Assembly (NCBI GenBank): GCA_946408355.1
Contig: CAMJRX010000017.1
Span: 1 to 48,283 of the forward strand
Reading direction: 5' to 3'
DNA: 48,283 nucleotides
Origin: an uncultured Selenomonadales bacterium
GTDB lineage: Bacteria > Bacillota > Negativicutes > Selenomonadales > Selenomonadaceae
The notes beneath the pieces are model-generated. The model was not told the origin of the DNA, ran no database searches, and worked only from the letters and a program-made list of their open reading frames with translations. The stretch's first letter is position 1; each line of letters begins with the position of its first letter. Shown here piece after piece: positions 41,521-48,283 of the stretch. The translations under genes were made by a program, and so were the position numbers.

Positions 41521-43551
41521 ATGGAAAAAAAAGACTTACAGAGTATCACAGAAGGTAGCGTAGATTTCTTTGCAACGGGCGATGAATACGTTCGCAACAA
41601 TTTGAATTTGGAATTTATTCCTTATGGACATACCGATAAAAATGCGTCTAGAGGATTAATTCTTGCCGACGCCAATCAAAATTTGTCGCAAAGCTATTCG
41701 ATTGCTAAACAGATTTTCGAGCACGCTACTGTTAAATTTGTACTTATCGGGTTGTCGCCTTATGTCGTTTCGGAAAATAATTCGGAACTTTTGGTTGCTT
41801 GGGACGTCCAAAAAAATGTTTCCGTTCTTGAAGATTATATCCAACTATGCCTCAATAACGGAGCAAAACCTGTTGTTGTCGTCCTCCCCGTCCATGCGTC
41901 TATCAGAAAAGATTATGATTCAAATGTCGTGCTATCCTTCCGCAATACAATTAATAAAGTCGTAGAAAAATATGCTGTATTTATTGATTTACTTGACGTT
42001 AAGATTAACAATAAGCTTTTTAATGGTAATTGGCTTTTGAGTGCGGAAGGTTCAGCGTTAATAAGTGCTTTTCTCGGCGCGAAACTTTATTTTGAAAATC
42101 TTTTCTCCGCAGAAACAGTTTGCAGTATGGACAACGAGTATTTTAATTTGCTTAAGAAATATTTTCCAAGATTTTATAAAAAACTTATACACGACACTTT
42201 CTGCCGCATGGTGTTTGATGACTTCAACCGGTTAGCAAAAACTTTGACTAAAGAAACTCGCCTTGACTTAATGGCAAATGTTTTATCTGGTATGACTTAT
42301 AATCATCTTGTAAATCTGTCAAATATACTGATAAAGGACGATTACAATAATTTGGCGGCGCGTATTTTTAAATTGTCGTTAGAAAAAATTCGCCACAAGG
42401 ATAAAATTACAGTGGCTTTCTATTTTGACAGTACCTCTAAATGGTGCGGTGATGAATTGTACAATCTTTTCGCCAAAGATAAACGTTTTGAGCCTACAAT
42501 TTTTATTTATCCAACTGGCGATAACCTTACGCGCAAAGAATTTCAACAAGATATAGAAAAATTTAAGGCACGCGGGCTAAATGTTTTTGTTGTGAAAAAT
42601 CCTACTGTAGATATTCCCGTTCAAGATATTCTTATTCAAACTTCACCATACGATGATAATGTACCGAGAGATTTTCGCCTTATCAATTTAAAATTCACGA
42701 CTTTATTAGTATATATTCCTTATGCACATACAATATCGTCCAGAGACGGTTTTATTCGTTACAATCCTTTTTTACGTGTTTTATGGAAAGCGTGTTTTCC
42801 GTCAACAATCTCACTCGAATATTATCAAAGAACATGTAGTGTAGGTATGCCACGCGGAATTTTCAGCGGCTATCCGAGAATGGATATTTTCTTCAATAAA
42901 AATGCTGATTTTAAATTCGATTGGAAGATAACGCGTCCCGATTCAAAGAAAATTATTTGGGCACCACATCACACTGTAAGCGATTCCGACACCAGCCTTA
43001 AATATTCAACTTTCCGGTGGAATTATCAGTTTATGTACGAATTCGCTAAGGCTCATCCAGAAATTTCATGGGTCGTCAAGCCACATCCTTGGTTATTTAG
43101 AAATACAGTTCATGCGCATATATTTCCCTCCCTTGAGGCTTGCGAAGAATACTTTCAAAAATGGAATGACTTGCCCAACGCTCAGGTTTATATGGGAGCC
43201 TATTATCAGGATATTTTCGCCACAAGCGACGGCATGATCCACGACAGCGGCTCTTTTATCGCCGAATATCAATACGTGAATAAACCAATGATTTATTTAA
43301 CTCGCGACACGCAAAAATTTAACGCTCTCGGCAATGTAATTTTAAAAGCGTCTTATACTGTCGACGGAAAAAATTTAGACGCCATAGCCGCTATAATGCA
43401 ACGGGTCTTTATCGAGGGTGACGATTATAAAGCCGCCGAGCGCAGGGCAGTTTTCGATAAATATCTCAATTACCCGAAATATCTTGGCATGTCGGCAAGC
43501 GAATTTATTTATAAAAATATTGTTGACGACTTAAAAGAGGTGGCAAAATGA
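41521..43551 (+). CDS. TagF-like glycerophosphotransferase with SGNH-like N-terminal part
   Basis: A 676-residue intact paralogue of the gene at 35324. The N-terminal third resembles an SGNH/GDSL fold, but the DxxH block seen in the paralogue is replaced (FNGNWLLSAEG), so any hydrolase/transferase chemistry there is probably lost. The C-terminal half is of the CDP-glycerol:poly-glycerophosphate transferase type: KIIWAPHHTVSDS, SWVVKPHP (K520-P523) and GMIHDSGSFIAEYQYVNKPM (D575). It would polymerise or add phospho-alcohol units to a surface glycan. The start is ATG 41521 behind AGGTGAT; the stop overlaps tagD by 4 nt. There is no G tract. Confidence 0.85.
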   Translation: MEKKDLQSITEGSVDFFATGDEYVRNNLNLEFIPYGHTDKNASRGLILADANQNLSQSYSIAKQIFEHATVKFVLIGLSPYVVSENNSELLVAWDVQKNVSVLEDYIQLCLNNGAKPVVVVLPVHASIRKDYDSNVVLSFRNTINKVVEKYAVFIDLLDVKINNKLFNGNWLLSAEGSALISAFLGAKLYFENLFSAETVCSMDNEYFNLLKKYFPRFYKKLIHDTFCRMVFDDFNRLAKTLTKETRLDLMANVLSGMTYNHLVNLSNILIKDDYNNLAARIFKLSLEKIRHKDKITVAFYFDSTSKWCGDELYNLFAKDKRFEPTIFIYPTGDNLTRKEFQQDIEKFKARGLNVFVVKNPTVDIPVQDILIQTSPYDDNVPRDFRLINLKFTTLLVYIPYAHTISSRDGFIRYNPFLRVLWKACFPSTISLEYYQRTCSVGMPRGIFSGYPRMDIFFNKNADFKFDWKITRPDSKKIIWAPHHTVSDSDTSLKYSTFRWNYQFMYEFAKAHPEISWVVKPHPWLFRNTVHAHIFPSLEACEEYFQKWNDLPNAQVYMGAYYQDIFATSDGMIHDSGSFIAEYQYVNKPMIYLTRDTQKFNALGNVILKASYTVDGKNLDAIAAIMQRVFIEGDDYKAAERRAVFDKYLNYPKYLGMSASEFIYKNIVDDLKEVAK

Positions 43552-43967
43552 CGATAGGCTATACAACTGGCGTTTACGACCTTTTTCATATCGGACACCT
43601 CAACTTGTTGAAAAATGCCAAAGGACTTTGCGACAAGTTGATTGTCGGCGTGACGGTTGACGAGCTGGTTAAGTACAAACATAAACGCGCAATCATTCCC
43701 TTCGAGGATAGGCTGGAAATTGTTCGTTCAATCAAGTACGTTGACGCGGCAATTCCTCAAGATAATATTGATAAATTCGCGGCGTGGGAAAAGCTTAAGT
43801 TCGATATTCTTTTTGTTGGCGACGATTGGTATCAATCTGAAAGCTGGCAAGAAATGGAAGAAAAATTTAAGCGCGTCGGCGTCAAAATTATTTACTTCCC
43901 TTACACAAAAGGGGTCAGCTCAACCGTCATAAGTCAAGCTTTGAAATTGGTACGGGAGATAAATTAA
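43548..43967 (+). CDS. Glycerol-3-phosphate or amino-alcohol-phosphate cytidylyltransferase (TagD-like)
   Basis: A 139-residue cytidylyltransferase of the TagD/Pcy type, making a CDP-alcohol from CTP and an alcohol phosphate. It shows the nucleotide-binding HIGH (HIGHLNLLKNAKGLC), VGVTVDELV, the RLEIVRSIKYVDAA segment and the C-terminal GVSSTVI motif. Its length equals that of glycerol-3-phosphate cytidylyltransferase; ethanolamine-phosphate enzymes look similar. It overlaps the TagF-like gene by 4 nt, so donor-making and donor-using enzymes are coupled. Confidence 0.92.
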   Translation: MTIGYTTGVYDLFHIGHLNLLKNAKGLCDKLIVGVTVDELVKYKHKRAIIPFEDRLEIVRSIKYVDAAIPQDNIDKFAAWEKLKFDILFVGDDWYQSESWQEMEEKFKRVGVKIIYFPYTKGVSSTVISQALKLVREIN

Positions 43968-43968
43968 C

Positions 43969-45000
43969 ATGATTGATAAAAATTTTTGCATGAGTTCGTT
44001 CCTCATGTATCGATATATTTACGACGAGACTTTTGATTTCGGTTTGCCGCGCAAGAATGTTGATATTTCTTTTGAAAGAACGCCCATTGCCAACGGCGAC
44101 GAATTGATTGATTTTTTGCGTGCACGTGTCGAAGAGGCGACCGTTGACGGAAAGGCGGCTCTTGCGCTAAGCGGCGGGATTGATTCGGCGATTTTAGCTA
44201 AGTTTATGCCTGAAGGTTCGACGGCATATACTTTCCGCTGTCTTGTGCCGGGTAAAAAAGTTGAAGATGAATCCGAACGCGCCGCGCATTGGACAGAAAT
44301 TTGCAAGCTTAATCACAAAGTCATTGATATTTATTGGGAAGATGTCGTAGCGGTCGTCGATAAACTCATGCTCCATAAAGGTGCGCCGATTCATTCGATT
44401 GAAACGCAAATTTACATTGCCGCAAAAAAAATTTTAGAGGACGGCTTTGAAAAATTTATCTTCGGGGAAACGGCTGACATTATTTATGGCGGGCATGACG
44501 GCTTGTTATCAAAAGATTGGCTGTTCGGAGAATTTGTGGAGCGTTATTCTTATATTTTACCCTACAAAGTTTTAAGGGAACCGCAAATGCCGCTTGACCC
44601 CTACCAAGAATTTGAAGTTGACGGACACATTGACCCGTATAAATTTATTAATAAACATTATCTTCAGGAGTCCCCACCTTCATATATCAACGCTTGCGAA
44701 ACAGCGGGAATTGAATTCGTTGCTCCGTTTTTTATGTCGCGCATGGCAAATCCCATTGACTACAAAAAAATTCGCGGCGGTGAACCGAAATATATTGTTC
44801 GCGAGGCGTTCCGAAAACTTTATCCTGGAGAAGAAATCCCGCGTAAAACGCCAATGCCGCGTCCTGTCAACGAGTGGTTTGAAAATTGGCAGGGACCGAC
44901 CCGCAAAGAATTTTTGCCACACTGTCAAGAAAATTTAAACGGTAATCAGCGTTGGATGGTTTGGGCGTTGGAAAGATTTTTGAACTTAATCGAGCCGTAA
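43969..45000 (+). CDS. Asparagine-synthase-like amidotransferase without glutaminase domain
   Basis: A 343-residue ATP-dependent enzyme. It shows only the synthase half of asparagine synthetases: PP-loop ALSGGIDSA (SGGIDSA at 68-74), then FIFGETADIIYGGHDGLLSKD and PRKTPMPRPVNEWF. There is no N-terminal glutaminase domain, so ammonia or another amine must be the nitrogen donor. It probably amidates or adenylates a carboxylate of the cell-surface product. The start is 1 nt after tagD's stop, with GGGAGA about 9 nt upstream. A bidirectional terminator follows. Similar stand-alone proteins occur in O-antigen and capsule loci. Confidence 0.85.
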   Translation: MIDKNFCMSSFLMYRYIYDETFDFGLPRKNVDISFERTPIANGDELIDFLRARVEEATVDGKAALALSGGIDSAILAKFMPEGSTAYTFRCLVPGKKVEDESERAAHWTEICKLNHKVIDIYWEDVVAVVDKLMLHKGAPIHSIETQIYIAAKKILEDGFEKFIFGETADIIYGGHDGLLSKDWLFGEFVERYSYILPYKVLREPQMPLDPYQEFEVDGHIDPYKFINKHYLQESPPSYINACETAGIEFVAPFFMSRMANPIDYKKIRGGEPKYIVREAFRKLYPGEEIPRKTPMPRPVNEWFENWQGPTRKEFLPHCQENLNGNQRWMVWALERFLNLIEP

Positions 45001-45012
45001 AAATAACAAAAC

Positions 45013-45051
45013 AAAAAAAAACTCCTCTGCAAATGCAGGGGAGAATTTTTT
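45013..45051. terminator. Bidirectional terminator between the surface-polymer locus and gyrB
   Basis: CTCCTCTGCA (45022-45031) pairs with TGCAGGGGAG (45034-45043) over ten positions with one G-T pair, with A and T runs on its two sides. Confidence 0.85.
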
Positions 45052-45056
45052 ATCGC

Positions 45057-47135
<2,079 letters not shown>

Positions 47136-47195
47136 TTATCACAAAAAGTCTTTCGTGTATAATGCTTGCGACAAAATTTTATTGGAGGTTTCAAA

Positions 47196-48137
47196 ATGAA
47201 CGAAAAAATTGTAAAAGGAATGTTATTGGGATTGGCGACGGGTGACGCGCTCGGCGTTCCGGTTGAGTTTGAATCGCGTATGACTTTAAAAAATACCCCT
47301 GTGGAAAATATGCGGGCGTTCGGTTCGTGGAGTCAACCGGCGGGCACGTGGTCTGACGATACCAGCTTGACGATTGCGACTATGGAAAGTATTTCGCGGC
47401 TCGGCAAAATTGACTACCAAGACATTATGGAAAATTTTTTGCGCTGGTATGAACGCGAAGACTTCACGGCGACGGGCGAACGCTTTGATATTGGCAATAC
47501 GACACGTGCGGCGATTTTGAGATTTTCGCGCAGAATTTTGCCGCCGACTAAATGCGGTGCGACTGATGACAATACCAACGGCAACGGCTCATTGATGAGA
47601 ATTTTACCTGCGACGCTTTATCTTTACGGCACGCGCGGCAATATTGGCAACGACGAACTTAAAATTATTCACGAATTTTCCGCGTTAACTCACGGGCACA
47701 TTATCAGCCAAATTTCTTGTGGGATTTACTCGTTGATTGCCGCGCAGATTTTAAACGGGAAAAATATTTCCGAATCATTTCTAATTGGCATAAACGACGC
47801 TAAAAATTTCTACAGCACGAACGAGGCTTTTAAAAATTTCTCTCGTCTTTGTGATGAAAATTTTGCCGCGCTCAACGAAGATAAAATTTATAGTTCAGGC
47901 TACGTCGTCGACACGTTGGAGGCGGCTTTGTGGTGCTTGCTTAACACCAGCGATTATAAATCACTTGCGCTTAAAGCTGTTAATCTCGGCGGTGATACAG
48001 ATACCGTTGCGGCAGTTGCAGGTGGATTGGCAGGAATTTTTTACGGCGCAGAATCAATCCCCGCTGAATGGCTTGCAACTCTCAAGAAACGTGACTATTT
48101 GGAAAAAATCTGCGCGGACTTCGTTGCTGTCCTATGA
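47196..48137 (+). CDS. ADP-ribosylglycohydrolase family protein
   Basis: A 313-residue member of the DraG/ADP-ribosyl hydrolase fold, which removes ADP-ribose from proteins or small molecules using two magnesium ions. The metal-binding motifs are LATGDALGVPVEFES, WSDDTSLTIATMES, and GGDTDTVAAVAGGLAG near the C-terminus; NGNGSLMRILPATL is also typical. The start was placed at ATG 47196 behind TTGGAGG. The target is unknown and no ADP-ribosyltransferase gene is adjacent. Confidence 0.93.
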   Translation: MNEKIVKGMLLGLATGDALGVPVEFESRMTLKNTPVENMRAFGSWSQPAGTWSDDTSLTIATMESISRLGKIDYQDIMENFLRWYEREDFTATGERFDIGNTTRAAILRFSRRILPPTKCGATDDNTNGNGSLMRILPATLYLYGTRGNIGNDELKIIHEFSALTHGHIISQISCGIYSLIAAQILNGKNISESFLIGINDAKNFYSTNEAFKNFSRLCDENFAALNEDKIYSSGYVVDTLEAALWCLLNTSDYKSLALKAVNLGGDTDTVAAVAGGLAGIFYGAESIPAEWLATLKKRDYLEKICADFVAVL

Positions 48138-48146
48138 AAAAAAATC

Positions 48147-48175
48147 TTGACATTTTGTTGAATTAGGATTATTAT
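48147..48175 (+). promoter_or_regulatory. Promoter of groES
   Basis: A perfect TTGACA (48147-48152) and TATTAT (48170-48175) with a 17-nt spacer, 66 nt before the groES start. Confidence 0.75.
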
Positions 48176-48189
48176 ACCGCCCGAAAAGT

Positions 48190-48206
48190 TCGACAGAAGA
48201 TGTCGA
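48190..48206. promoter_or_regulatory. Inverted repeat between promoter and groES
   Basis: TCGACA (48190-48195) and TGTCGA (48201-48206), separated by 5 nt, lie in the groES leader. This is where HrcA's CIRCE (TTAGCACTC and its complement) would normally be, but that sequence is absent. It is a candidate operator or leader hairpin. Confidence 0.5.
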
Positions 48207-48240
48207 GCAAGGTTGAATTTCTATAGGAGGCAGATATTTA

Positions 48241-48283
48241 TGATAAAGCCACTTGGAGACAGAGTTGTTGTTGAAGTTGCCGA
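48241..48283 (+). CDS. groES: Co-chaperonin GroES, 5' end only
   Basis: The window ends after 14 codons. The translation MIKPLGDRVVVEVA is the conserved GroES N-terminus, and AGGAGG lies about 10 nt upstream. The small ring co-chaperone caps GroEL; groEL probably follows outside the window. Confidence 0.92.

Noticed and set aside
48138-48240. CIRCE element before groES
   Set aside because: Neither TTAGCACTC nor its complement is present; only the different TCGACA palindrome is.

Overview
The window looks like chromosome from a diderm Firmicute, most plausibly a Selenomonas-like member of the Negativicutes. The evidence is mixed Firmicute and outer-membrane character: a Firmicute-type ctsR and a DUF116 protein, next to gmhB (heptose of LPS inner core), TRAP transporter genes, flagellin and an RTX protein. 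No tRNA, rRNA, CRISPR array, insertion sequence or prophage was seen. Genes are closely packed and no gene-free stretch exceeds 300 bases. Several genes use TTG starts placed about 8 nt after a good Shine-Dalgarno sequence (tyrS, rodA, gyrB).

Layout. 1-5838: a catabolic block with a TRAP transporter (dctP partial, dctQ, dctM), a repeat-rich lipoprotein, a two-subunit transketolase and an SDR dehydrogenase. 5950-11752: single genes (hypothetical, prepilin peptidase, phosphodiester glycosidase, aldehyde dehydrogenase, orphan sulfate-binding lipoprotein, small protein). 11749-14481: a TPR-gene remnant, an RTX protein built from 27-residue triplet repeats, and two small XRE regulators. 14647-20807 (minus): a compact eight-gene operon tyrS - C40-like peptidase - GNAT - yebC - ruvC - ruvA - DUF116 - dnaB, without ruvB. 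20920-27268 (plus): rodA, a fused radical-SAM/DUF2344 protein, rpe and a large flagellin. 27339-32658: a GltD-like oxidoreductase, a CAP protein, gmhB, ctsR alone, a sodium:solute symporter and an amidohydrolase. 32737-34842: ftsZ followed by a degenerate FtsZ paralogue that has lost the GTP-binding signature.

35230-45000 is the most unusual region. Two transcription units each start with the same terminator/promoter cassette and a paralogous large TagF-like glycerophosphotransferase. Between and behind them lie a nucleotidyltransferase fused to a CobD/HisC-type PLP enzyme, an opine-dehydrogenase-family protein, an ornithine-cyclodeaminase-family protein, a TagD-like cytidylyltransferase and an asparagine-synthase-like amidotransferase. 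The first TagF-like gene is frameshifted at a run of 8 G, and 9 G would restore it. The opine dehydrogenase gene carries an in-frame run of 10 G. I read this as a probable phase-variable locus for a phosphodiester-linked surface polymer decorated with an amino-alcohol and an amino-acid/opine-like group. The chemistry is inferred; the frame break and the G tracts are directly visible.

45057-48283: gyrB with a long acidic N-terminal extension (minus), an ADP-ribosylglycohydrolase, and the first codons of groES behind a strong promoter and an inverted repeat that is not CIRCE.
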